A stretch of 64,000 bases of DNA from NCBI RefSeq assembly GCF_016887565.1, contig NZ_CP069396.1:3375001-3439000 (forward strand). The letters run 5' to 3'. Of this stretch, positions 56,825 to 64,000 are shown in pieces. The notes beneath the pieces were generated by a model, which was not told where the DNA came from, did not search any database, and saw nothing but the letters and a program-made list of their open reading frames with translations. The translations under genes were made by a program, and so were the position numbers. The stretch's first letter is position 1; each line of letters begins with the position of its first letter. The DNA is from Archangium violaceum. GTDB lineage: Bacteria > Myxococcota > Myxococcia > Myxococcales > Myxococcaceae.

Positions 56825-57943
56825 ATGGGTCCTCCGGTGCGTGCCGCGGTGCTGCAGGTGGTGAATGGTCCCTTTGCCATCGACGAGGTCGAGCTCGAGT
56901 CGCCACGGACGGGCGAGCTGCGGGTGCGGGTGACGGCGAGCGGCATCTGTCACACCGACCTCACCTACCGGGCGGGCGCGGGCCGCTTCCCGTTCCCCGC
57001 CGTGCTCGGCCACGAAGGCGCGGGCGTCGTGGAGGCCGTGGGTGACGGCGTGACGGACTTCGTGCCCGGCGACGCGGTGGTGCTCAGCTACTTCTCGTGC
57101 CGCGCGTGTGGCACGTGCGCACGCCGCCATCCCGCGTATTGCGAGCACGGGTACGCGGGGAACTTCTCCGGTGCCAGGCCTGATGGCTCCTTCCCCATGC
57201 GGTGGCACGGTGAGCCGATTCGCTCCAGCTTCTTCCACCAGTCCTCGTTCGCCACGCACGTGCTGGCGCACCAGCACAACGCGGTGAAGGTCGACGCGTC
57301 CGCGCCGCTGGAGCTGCTCGCGCCGCTGGGCTGCGGGTTCCAGACCGGCGCGGGCGCGGTGCTCGAGGCGTTCCGGCTCGAAGCCGGGCAGCAGCTCGCG
57401 GTGTACGGAGCGGGCGCCGTTGGCCTCGCGGCCATCATGGCGGCGCGAGTCGCCGGCGCGGCGCGCATCATCGCCGTGGACCTCCGCGCGGAGCGGCTCG
57501 AGCTGGCGCGCGAATTGGGCGCCACCGACACCTTCCTGGCGCACGAGCCCGAGCTCACGAAGACGATTCTGAAGCGAACCCGGGGCGGCGTGGACCTGGC
57601 CCTGGAGTGCGTGGGCTCACCCCAGGTGCTGCGTCAGGCGTTCGACGTGACGCGGCCCCTGGGCACCTGCGCGTTGCTCGGCCTGCCGGGTCGCGGCGCG
57701 GAAGTCTCGCTCCCGATGATCCCGCTCCTCTCTGGGAAGAAGCTGGTGGGCATCCTGGAGGGGAATGCCGATCCGAAGACCTTCATTCCGCGCCTGGTCT
57801 CCCTGCACGCGGAAGGACGGTTTCCCATCGAGAAGCTGAGCCGCCCCTATGCCTTCGAGGCCATCAACGACGCGGTTCACGACATGGAGACGCGCACGGC
57901 AATCAAGCCGGTGCTGCACATGCACGGAGGAAGGACGCCATGA
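56825..57943 (+). CDS. Zinc-dependent alcohol dehydrogenase (aryl/allyl type)
   Basis: 372 residues. Catalytic zinc ligands are Cys in SGICHTDL and His/Glu in LGHEGAGVVEAVG; the structural zinc cluster is CRACGTCARRHPAYC. The Rossmann motif VYGAGAVGLAAIMAARVAGA binds NAD(P). Together these fit class III/aryl-alcohol-type MDR enzymes oxidising or reducing primary alcohols in the cytoplasm. No good ribosome site precedes the ATG; the palindrome sits there instead. The gene overlaps the next one by ATGA. With the aldehyde dehydrogenase and beta-oxidation genes downstream it may feed alcohol-derived acyl groups into that pathway. Confidence 0.9.
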   Translation: MGPPVRAAVLQVVNGPFAIDEVELESPRTGELRVRVTASGICHTDLTYRAGAGRFPFPAVLGHEGAGVVEAVGDGVTDFVPGDAVVLSYFSCRACGTCARRHPAYCEHGYAGNFSGARPDGSFPMRWHGEPIRSSFFHQSSFATHVLAHQHNAVKVDASAPLELLAPLGCGFQTGAGAVLEAFRLEAGQQLAVYGAGAVGLAAIMAARVAGAARIIAVDLRAERLELARELGATDTFLAHEPELTKTILKRTRGGVDLALECVGSPQVLRQAFDVTRPLGTCALLGLPGRGAEVSLPMIPLLSGKKLVGILEGNADPKTFIPRLVSLHAEGRFPIEKLSRPYAFEAINDAVHDMETRTAIKPVLHMHGGRTP

Positions 57944-58473
57944 CCTTCGACGAAGCAGTGAAAGCAGGGAACATCAATACCGAAGCGGCGCTCGCGTTGT
58001 TCGACAGCCTGCCCACGTTGGAGCTCGCCTTCATGCGCGGCAAGTGGAAGGGCAGCGAGCTTCGGACGGGGCACCCGATGGACGGAATGCTCAGCGCGAC
58101 CGGCTGGTACGGCAAGCAGTTCATCGACGCCGAGAGCGTGCACCCGCTGCTGTTCTTCACGGAGGACCGCGCGTCGGTGTTCCCGGTGGACCCACGCAAG
58201 TGGCCGTCGCCGAGGATTCAAGGCTTCGTGGGCCCGCACCGGGCCGACGTGGAGACCGGGCAGTTCAAGGCGCGGCTGCGCATGACGGAGTACCGCGGGA
58301 AGCTCAGCGCGACGATGATCTACGATGACCGGCCCACCCTCGACGTGTTCCGGAGGGTCGACGCGGACACGGTGCTCGGCGCGATGGATGCGCGAGGAAT
58401 GGCGGCGCCGTACTTCTTCGTCCTGCGCCGCGATTCCGGCGTCCCTCCCCTTTCGGTGAGGGACGGCGCATAG
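57940..58473 (+). CDS. GXWXG / DUF4334 domain protein
   Basis: 177 residues. The ATG overlaps the stop of the alcohol dehydrogenase gene (ATGA) and is preceded by GGAGGAAGG, so the two are coupled. The GXWXG motif is GKWKG near residue 34 (MRGKWKGSELRTGHPM), and the DUF4334 part follows (KLSATMIYDDRPTLDVFRRV, ADTVLGAMDARG, YFFVLRRD). Family members are small cytoplasmic proteins of unknown role, with a lipocalin-like fold expected. Coupling suggests a helper of the dehydrogenase, for example substrate binding; this is inference. Confidence 0.85.
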   Translation: MTFDEAVKAGNINTEAALALFDSLPTLELAFMRGKWKGSELRTGHPMDGMLSATGWYGKQFIDAESVHPLLFFTEDRASVFPVDPRKWPSPRIQGFVGPHRADVETGQFKARLRMTEYRGKLSATMIYDDRPTLDVFRRVDADTVLGAMDARGMAAPYFFVLRRDSGVPPLSVRDGA

Positions 58474-58524
58474 GACTGCCAGAGGACTTTCGCGCAGGCG
58501 GCGGGTGCTACACCCGCTGCCCAT

Positions 58525-59931
58525 TCACAAGAAGCGCTTGAAGAGGCCGAGCTTTCCGCCATAGGGCGGGTAGCGCAGCTTCATGTCGAGCGCGAGGGGC
58601 CGCTTCACCACGCTCTTCTTGTGACTGAAGGCATCGAAGCTGGCCTGACCGTGATAGCCGCCGAGCCCCGACTCGCCCACTCCTCCGAAAGGAAGCCCCT
58701 CGACGGCGAAGTGAACGCACACGTCGTTGGCGACCGCTCCGCCGCTCGAGGTCTCCCTGAGGACGCGCTCGTTCACCGCCGCGTCGCGCGCGAAGCTGTA
58801 GAGGGCGAGCGGCTTCGGACGGGAGCGCACGAAGCGGATGGCGTCGTCGATGCTCGGACAGTCGACGAGCGGGAGCAGGGGACCGAAGATCTCCTCCTGC
58901 ATCAGCGGACTCGACAACGGTGCATCGGTGATGACGGTGGGCGCGAAGTAGCGGCTGGGCGCGTCGCGCTCGCCGCCGAAGGCGATCTGACCGTCGGCCG
59001 CGAGCGCGGAGATGCGCTCGAAGTGGCGAGGGCTGACGATGCGGCCATAGTCGCCGCTCGTGAGCGCATCGGCACCGTAGAAGCTTCTGACGGCTTTCTG
59101 GACCAGGTCGATGAAGCGGCCCTTGAGCTCGGGTGGAATGAGCACGTAATCCGGTGCGACGCATGTCTGTCCGGCGTTGACGTACTTGCCCCAGGCGATG
59201 CGTCGCGCGGTGATCTCCAGGTCCGCGCTTCTGTCGACAATGCAGGGGCTCTTTCCACCCAGCTCGAGAACGGTGGGCGTGAGGTGCCGGGCGGCGGCTT
59301 CGGCCACCACCCGGCCCACCTGGGTTCCACCGGTGAAGAAGATGAGGTCCCAGCGCTCCGCGAGGAGCGCCTGGCTCGCCTCCGAGCCCCCCTCGACGAC
59401 CGAGACGACTTCCGCCGGGAAGGCCTCGCCCAGCATCCGCCTGAGCACATCCGAAGTCGCGGGTGACAGCTCGCTGGGTTTCAACACGGCCGTGCAGCCC
59501 GCGGCGAGTGCCCCGATGAGCGGCGCCATCGACAACTGGTAGGGGTAGTTCCAGGGCGAGATGATGAGCGTCACGCCGAGCGGATCCGCGTATTGGTAGG
59601 CCCGCGCCGGCTGGATGATGAGGGGCGCCGACCCCCGCCGCGGCTCCATCCACGCCTTCACGTTCTTGAGCGCGTTCTTGAGCTCGCCGTAGATGTTCCC
59701 GACCTCGGTGAGGTAGGCCTCCTCCGGACTCTTCGAAAGATCCGCCTTGAGGGCGGCGAGGATCTCCTCCTCGTACTTACGCGCCGCCCGGCCGAGCGCC
59801 TGCAACTGCTCCCGCCGCCAGTGGAGCGGGAGCGTGACTCGGGTCTCGAAGTAGGCACGCTGTTTTTCGACGAGCGCCTTCGTGTCGAGCGAAGGCGGAA
59901 CGGCGGCGAGGGTGTTGAGACTCCGAGCCAT
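58525..59931 (-). CDS. Aldehyde dehydrogenase (class 3/coniferyl-fatty aldehyde type)
   Basis: 468 residues from ATG 59931 behind AGGAG. Conserved elements are ISPWNYPYQLSMAPLIGALA, the cofactor loop FFTGGTQVGR, the general base Glu in LELGGKSPCIV, and the nucleophile Cys257 in NAGQTCVAPDY. Length and the GGYHGQASFDAFSHKKSV end are typical of the ALDH3-like group that oxidises aromatic or fatty aldehydes with NAD(P). The C-terminus is not strongly hydrophobic, so it is likely soluble. It is convergent with the alcohol dehydrogenase operon and lies 26 bases downstream of the fadB-like gene. Confidence 0.9.
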   Translation of the reverse strand: MARSLNTLAAVPPSLDTKALVEKQRAYFETRVTLPLHWRREQLQALGRAARKYEEEILAALKADLSKSPEEAYLTEVGNIYGELKNALKNVKAWMEPRRGSAPLIIQPARAYQYADPLGVTLIISPWNYPYQLSMAPLIGALAAGCTAVLKPSELSPATSDVLRRMLGEAFPAEVVSVVEGGSEASQALLAERWDLIFFTGGTQVGRVVAEAAARHLTPTVLELGGKSPCIVDRSADLEITARRIAWGKYVNAGQTCVAPDYVLIPPELKGRFIDLVQKAVRSFYGADALTSGDYGRIVSPRHFERISALAADGQIAFGGERDAPSRYFAPTVITDAPLSSPLMQEEIFGPLLPLVDCPSIDDAIRFVRSRPKPLALYSFARDAAVNERVLRETSSGGAVANDVCVHFAVEGLPFGGVGESGLGGYHGQASFDAFSHKKSVVKRPLALDMKLRYPPYGGKLGLFKRFL

Positions 59932-59957
59932 GGGACTTCTCCTTCCGTGGGAGGGGG

Positions 59958-62135
59958 CTACTTCAGGAACTCGCCTCTTTCGGCCTTCGCGACGAGCGAC
60001 GCGGGCGGCAGGAAGTGCTTCCCGTAGCGCTCCGCGAGCTCGCGCGCGCGGGTGACGAAGCCGCGCGGCCCCGTGCCGGTACGCCCTTCGTAGCCGTTGA
60101 TGTATTGCACGACACCTCCCGTCCACGGCGGGAAGCCGATTCCGAGGAGGGAGCCCACGTTCGCGTCGGCGGCGGAGCGGAGGACGCCTTCGTCGAAGCA
60201 CTTCACCGTGTCGATGGCCTCGGCGAACAGCATCCGCTCCTTCATGTCCTCGAAGGGGATGGTGTAACCGGGCCGGGTGTAGTGCTGGGCAAGCCCCGGC
60301 CAGAGGCCCGTGCGCTTGCCATCCACGTAGTCATAGAAGCCGCCTCCGGTGGAGCGGCCCTTGCGCTGGTACTGATCGATCATCGCGTCCATGACCGCGT
60401 AGCTGCCGTGGTCCATCCACGGCTGGCCAGCGGCCTCGGCGGCGGCCTTGGTCTCGAGGCGGATCTTTCGCGGCAGCGTCAACGTCAATTCGTCCACCAG
60501 CTGGAGCGGAGCCGCGGGGTAGCCCGCCTGGAGGCCCGCCTGCTCGATGGAGGCAGGCGAGATCCCCTCGCCCACCATGGCGATGGCCTCGTTGAGGAAC
60601 GTGCCGATCACCCGGCTGGTGAAGAAGCCCCGGCTGTCGTTGACGACGATGGGCGTCTTTCCAATCTGGACCGCGATGTCGATGGCCTTCGCCAGCGTGG
60701 CGTCGCTCGTCGTCTTGCCCGCGATGAGCTCGAGCAGCGGCATCTTGTCCACCGGGGAGAAGAAGTGCATCCCGACGAAGTCGGCCGGCCGCTTCACGCC
60801 CTCGGCGAGCAGGGTGATGGGCAGGGTCGAGGTGTTGGAAGCAAGTACCGCGTCCGGGGCGACCACGCCTTGAATCTCCTGGAAGACCTGGTGCTTGAGC
60901 TTCACGTCCTCGAAGACCGCTTCGATGACCAGGTCACAACCCGCGAGCGCGGCGGCATCCGCGGCGGGGTGGATTCGCGCCAGGAGCGCGTCGCCCTTCT
61001 CCTTCGTGGACTTGCCCTTCTGGATGGCCTTCTCCACCAGCTTGACGGAGTACTGCTTGCCCTTCTCGGCGGAGGCGAGGCTCACGTCCTTGAGCACCAC
61101 GTCGATGCCGGCCTTGGCGCACACATAGGCGATGCCGGCGCCCATCATCCCGGCGCCGAGGACACCGACCTTCTTCGCCGTGTGCTGCGGGAAGCCCTTC
61201 GGACGGCCGCCGCCCGACTTGATGTGCTGCATGTCGAAGAAGAACGCCTGAATCATGTTCTTCGCGACCTGGCCGGTGACGAGCTCGGTGAAGTAGCGCG
61301 ACTCGATGGTGAACGCGGTGTCGATGTCCACCTGCGTGCCCTCGACGGCCACCGCCATGATGGCGCGCGGCGCGGGCATGTTCGCGCCCTTGAGTTGCTT
61401 GCGCAGGTTGGCGGGGAACGCGGGCAGATTCGCCGCGAGGGATGGCGAGGACGGGGTGCCGCCCGGAATCTTGTGGCCCTTCTGGTCCCACGGCTGCTGC
61501 GCCGTGGGGTTCGCCTTCACCCAGGCCCTGGCCGCGGGCAGGAGCGCGTCCACCGAGTCCACCACCTCGTGCACGAGGCCCAGTTCCTTCGCCTCCTGCG
61601 GCCGGTAGCTCTGGCCCTGGAGCAGGACCTTCATCAGCGCGTCCACGATGCCGAGCATGCGCACCGTGCGCACCACGCCTCCACCGCCGGGAAGCAGCCC
61701 GAGCGTCACCTCTGGCAGCCCTATCTGCACGCCCTTGACGTCGGCGACGATGCGCCGGTGACACGCGAGCGCGATCTCGAGCCCACCCCCGAGCGCCGCG
61801 CCGTTGATGGCCGCGACCACGGGCTTGCCCAGGGTCTCCAGCGTCCGCAGCTGCGCTTTGATCTCCTGTCCGAGCTCGAAGACCTGCTTCGCCTCGTCCT
61901 TCTTCACGTTGCGCAAATCGTTCAGGTCACCGCCCGCGAAGAACGTCTTCTTCGCCGAGGTGATGATGACGCCCGTGAGGGTGTCCTTCTCCTTGACCAG
62001 GCGGTCCACGGTCGCGCGCATGGACTTCACGTACGCGGCGTTCATCGTGTTGGCGGACTGGCCCGGATCATCCAACGTCAAGACCACGATGCCGTCGGCG
62101 TCTCGCTCCCAGCGGATGGTGTTCTGCTCGCTCAT
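59958..62135 (-). CDS. fadJ/fadB-like: Fatty-acid oxidation multifunctional protein (enoyl-CoA hydratase / 3-hydroxyacyl-CoA dehydrogenase)
   Basis: 725 residues. The N-terminal crotonase part has the hydratase glutamates around FAGGDLNDL, GGGLEIALACHR and LPEVTLGLLPGGGG. The dehydrogenase part begins with GVLGAGMMGAGIAYVCAKAG at about residue 322 and contains the catalytic SNTSTLPI and HFFSPVDKMPLLE regions. Together they carry out hydration and oxidation in beta-oxidation. The length is that of FadB/FadJ. With the thiolase gene 42 bases upstream on the same strand and an acyl-CoA dehydrogenase before it, it forms a complete beta-oxidation operon. Confidence 0.95.
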   Translation of the reverse strand: MSEQNTIRWERDADGIVVLTLDDPGQSANTMNAAYVKSMRATVDRLVKEKDTLTGVIITSAKKTFFAGGDLNDLRNVKKDEAKQVFELGQEIKAQLRTLETLGKPVVAAINGAALGGGLEIALACHRRIVADVKGVQIGLPEVTLGLLPGGGGVVRTVRMLGIVDALMKVLLQGQSYRPQEAKELGLVHEVVDSVDALLPAARAWVKANPTAQQPWDQKGHKIPGGTPSSPSLAANLPAFPANLRKQLKGANMPAPRAIMAVAVEGTQVDIDTAFTIESRYFTELVTGQVAKNMIQAFFFDMQHIKSGGGRPKGFPQHTAKKVGVLGAGMMGAGIAYVCAKAGIDVVLKDVSLASAEKGKQYSVKLVEKAIQKGKSTKEKGDALLARIHPAADAAALAGCDLVIEAVFEDVKLKHQVFQEIQGVVAPDAVLASNTSTLPITLLAEGVKRPADFVGMHFFSPVDKMPLLELIAGKTTSDATLAKAIDIAVQIGKTPIVVNDSRGFFTSRVIGTFLNEAIAMVGEGISPASIEQAGLQAGYPAAPLQLVDELTLTLPRKIRLETKAAAEAAGQPWMDHGSYAVMDAMIDQYQRKGRSTGGGFYDYVDGKRTGLWPGLAQHYTRPGYTIPFEDMKERMLFAEAIDTVKCFDEGVLRSAADANVGSLLGIGFPPWTGGVVQYINGYEGRTGTGPRGFVTRARELAERYGKHFLPPASLVAKAERGEFLK

Positions 62136-62177
62136 GGGTTCGCTCGAATGTTGTCGATAAAAAGAGGAGGAAGAGAT

Positions 62178-63389
62178 TCAAACGCGCTCGACGAGGGTGG
62201 CCACGCCCATCCCGCCGCCGACGCACAGGGTGACGACCGCGCGGCGTGCCTTCCGCCGCTCGAGCTCGTCCACCACGGTCCCGAGAATCATCGCGCCAGT
62301 GGCCCCGAGCGGGTGGCCCATGGCGATCGCGCCACCGTTGACGTTGAGCTTCTCGCTCGGGATGGCGAGATCCTTCTGGTACTTGAGGACCACGGAGGAG
62401 AAGGCCTCGTTGAGCTCGAAGAGGTCGATGTCCCGGATGGAGAGGCCGGCAATGTCGAGCAGCTTCCGGGTGGCCGGAATCGGGCCGGTGAGCATGAGGG
62501 TCGGGTCCGCGCCGGACGTGGCGACGGCGACGATGCGCGCCCGCGGCGTGAGGCCGAGCTCCTTGCCGACCTTCTCCGAGCCCAACAGCACGAGCGCCGC
62601 GCCATCGACGATGCCGGACGAGTTCCCCGGCGTGTGCACGTGGTGGATCTTCTCCACGAAGTGGTACTTCTGCAGCGCCACCGCGTCGAAGCCGCCGGCC
62701 TCGCCGACCCCGGCGAAGGATGGGTTGAGCTGACCGAGCGAGGCCACGGTGGAGTCCGGACGCATCTGCTCGTCGCGGTCGAGCACGGTGAGGCCGTTCT
62801 GGTCCACCACCGGGACGACGGAGTTCTTGAAGTATCCGGCGGCCCAGGCCCTGGCCGCGCGCTCCTGCGACTGCGCGGCATAGCGGTCCACGTCCTCGCG
62901 GGTGAAGCCCTCCATCGTCGCGATCAGGTCCGCGGAGATGCCCTGAGGCACGAAGTAGGTGTCATAGTTGGTGGCGGGGTCCTGGGCCCAGGCGCCGCCG
63001 TCCGAGCCCATCGGGACGCGCGACATGCTCTCCACGCCACCCGCGATGACCAGGTGTTCCCATCCCGAGCGCACCTGCTGGGCGGCCATGTTCACCGCGG
63101 TCAGGCCCGAGGCGCAGAAGCGGTTGAGCTGGACTCCGCCGGTCGTCTCCGGGAGGCCGGCCGCGAGCACCAGGGTCCGGGCGATGTCCGCGCCCTGGTC
63201 TCCGACCGGGGAGACCACGCCGAGCACCACGTCGTCGATCCGCTGGGGATCCAGCTTCGGGTGACGCTTCTTGAGCGCATCCACCAGGCCGACGAGCAGC
63301 GATAGGGGCTTGATTCCGTGCAGCGCGCCCTTCTTGCCCTTGCCGCGGGGGGTGCGAACGGCGTCGAAGATGAAAGCTTCCTGGCTCAC
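62178..63389 (-). CDS. fadI/fadA-like: Acetyl-CoA C-acyltransferase (thiolase)
   Basis: 403 residues. Active-site Cys near residue 92 is in [13 protein letters not shown], His near 352 in [11 protein letters not shown] and the second Cys near 392 in [13 protein letters not shown]. These are the three catalytic motifs of thiolases. It cleaves 3-ketoacyl-CoA in the last step of beta-oxidation. The [13 protein letters not shown] start is that of the FadI/FadA type, not of biosynthetic PhaA. It is in line with the fadB-like gene downstream and the acyl-CoA dehydrogenase gene upstream (32 bases). Confidence 0.95.
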   Translation of the reverse strand: MSQEAFIFDAVRTPRGKGKKGALHGIKPLSLLVGLVDALKKRHPKLDPQRIDDVVLGVVSPVGDQGADIARTLVLAAGLPETTGGVQLNRFCASGLTAVNMAAQQVRSGWEHLVIAGGVESMSRVPMGSDGGAWAQDPATNYDTYFVPQGISADLIATMEGFTREDVDRYAAQSQERAARAWAAGYFKNSVVPVVDQNGLTVLDRDEQMRPDSTVASLGQLNPSFAGVGEAGGFDAVALQKYHFVEKIHHVHTPGNSSGIVDGAALVLLGSEKVGKELGLTPRARIVAVATSGADPTLMLTGPIPATRKLLDIAGLSIRDIDLFELNEAFSSVVLKYQKDLAIPSEKLNVNGGAIAMGHPLGATGAMILGTVVDELERRKARRAVVTLCVGGGMGVATLVERV

Positions 63390-63421
63390 CGGGAGCCTCC
63401 TTGCGAAACGGTTGGAGTGGT

Positions 63422-64000
63422 TCAGAGGGAACGGGCGACGAGCTCTTTCATGATCTCATTCGCGCCGGCGAAAATCCGCAACACGCGGGTATCGGCGAAC
63501 AGGTGGGCAATGGGGTATTCTTTCATGTACCCGTACCCGCCAAAAAGTTGCAGGCAGCGATCCACGACGATGCATGCCTGGTCGGTCACCCAGTATTTGG
63601 CCATGGCCGCCGTGGTCACGTCGAGCTGGCCCTCGATGTGGGATTGGATGCAGTCATCGATGAAGGTGCGGCAGACGCGCTTCAGGGTCGCGCACTCCGC
63701 GAGCTCGAAGCGCGTGTTCTGCAAGGCGATGAGGGGCTTGCCGAAGACGTGACGCTGCTTGGTGTACTCGACCGTCAAATCCACGGCGCGCTCGAGGCTC
63801 GCCATGCCCATGAGCGCCACGATCAGCCGCTCCTGGGGCAGCTGCTGCATCATCTGGACGAAACCATGGCCCTCCTCGCCGCCGAGCAGATTGACGGCGG
63901 GGACCTTCAGGTCATCGAAGAAGAGCTCGGTCGTGTCCTGGCCCTTGCCGCCAAGCTTGTCGAGGATGCGGCCCCGCGTGAAGCCGGGCGTCGTGTCGGA
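63422..64000 (-). CDS. Acyl-CoA dehydrogenase, C-terminal part
   Basis: The frame enters the window at 64000 and ends at 63422, giving 192 residues. [20 protein letters not shown] and [14 protein letters not shown] are the middle beta domain. The C-terminal helical domain has [53 protein letters not shown] and [15 protein letters not shown]-like wording ([16 protein letters not shown]). This is the ACAD C-terminus with the FAD-contacting GGYGY and the GANEIM end. It makes the first oxidation of beta-oxidation, using FAD and ETF. It leads the operon with thiolase and fadB-like genes. The N-terminal half is outside the window. Confidence 0.9.
   Translation of the reverse strand, partial: SDTTPGFTRGRILDKLGGKGQDTTELFFDDLKVPAVNLLGGEEGHGFVQMMQQLPQERLIVALMGMASLERAVDLTVEYTKQRHVFGKPLIALQNTRFELAECATLKRVCRTFIDDCIQSHIEGQLDVTTAAMAKYWVTDQACIVVDRCLQLFGGYGYMKEYPIAHLFADTRVLRIFAGANEIMKELVARSL

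Noticed and set aside
60015-63305. Very long open frame (1,096 codons) on the plus strand
   Set aside because: It runs antisense to the fadB-like and thiolase genes, both of which have full catalytic motifs. It is an effect of GC-rich third codon positions.
1-64000. CRISPR array, rRNA operon or complete tRNA
   Set aside because: No regularly spaced repeats of 25-40 bases and no rRNA-like stretch were found. The tRNA-like segments all lack the 5' half.

Overview
The window looks like chromosomal DNA of a predatory myxobacterium (Myxococcota, probably Cystobacterineae such as Archangium, Cystobacter or Melittangium). The DNA is GC-rich throughout. Lipoprotein signals are abundant, and cysteine-rich and CARDB lipoproteins, a MYXO-CTERM-like tail, paired DUF1552/DUF1592 proteins, a MASE1 sensor kinase next to a Ser/Thr-kinase start, and many secreted hydrolases all fit that group. 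Species is an inference from gene style; no rRNA or complete tRNA is present to test it.

Layout. 1-13.1 kb is accessory and scarred: a CARDB lipoprotein start, an internally deleted IS91-type transposase, gene fragments, an MBL-fold membrane hydrolase, an arylsulfatase, a periplasmic-binding-type sensor kinase with FixJ-type regulator, two cysteine-rich lipoproteins and broken genes (kelch, TPR, monooxygenase, pirin). 13.1-17 kb holds a secreted stand-alone M17 N-domain protein, an AlgE-like outer-membrane protein and a membrane protein of unknown role. 17.2-32.2 kb is the most coherent block. On the minus strand, from 27.3 down to 17.2 kb, lie DUF1592, DUF1552, a porin/MYXO-CTERM chimera, a TOS1-like lipoprotein, an outer-membrane protein, a GH-type glycosidase and a di-haem DHOR cytochrome. 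Divergent from it are an ECF sigma factor, a FecR-type anti-sigma, a second outer-membrane protein and a second DHOR cytochrome. I infer a sigma-controlled surface system, possibly acting on fungal-type glucan or another polymer with a redox step.

34.16-43.58 kb is a compact island unlike its surroundings, in the style of Rhodanobacter/Luteibacter-type gammaproteobacteria. It carries an Ohr/OsmC peroxide reductase, alpha/beta hydrolases, an MsrQ/ferric-reductase-like membrane protein, a CcdA plus DipZ-type redoxin pair, an OmpR/HK two-component system, and a TetR/quinone-oxidoreductase pair. A direct-repeat box, GTATC-N5-GTATC, lies before the ohr operon and between the divergent ferric-reductase and hydrolase genes. 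It is a good candidate operator for the island's own OmpR-type regulator, which would make the island a self-regulated oxidant-defence unit.

43.6-48.4 kb is a rearrangement zone. An XRE regulator is split into two pieces in opposite orientations, a 375-bp copy of the 3' end of the second DHOR gene sits 13,004 bp from its source, a group II intron is dismembered, and its reverse transcriptase runs in frame into a toroid-like protein. 48.6-56.8 kb contains the MASE1 histidine kinase, a Ser/Thr kinase start cut off at a tRNA/tmRNA-like 3' end, a membrane glycosyltransferase, an FTP-type secreted metalloprotease and IS91-like debris. 56.8-64 kb is orderly metabolism: an alcohol dehydrogenase with a palindromic operator, a GXWXG/DUF4334 protein, aldehyde dehydrogenase, and the fatty-acid beta-oxidation genes fadB-like, thiolase and acyl-CoA dehydrogenase.

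Recurring through the window are at least five copies of one IS end sequence and up to four tRNA/tmRNA 3'-end-like segments, two of them followed by terminators. They mark many of the breakpoints.
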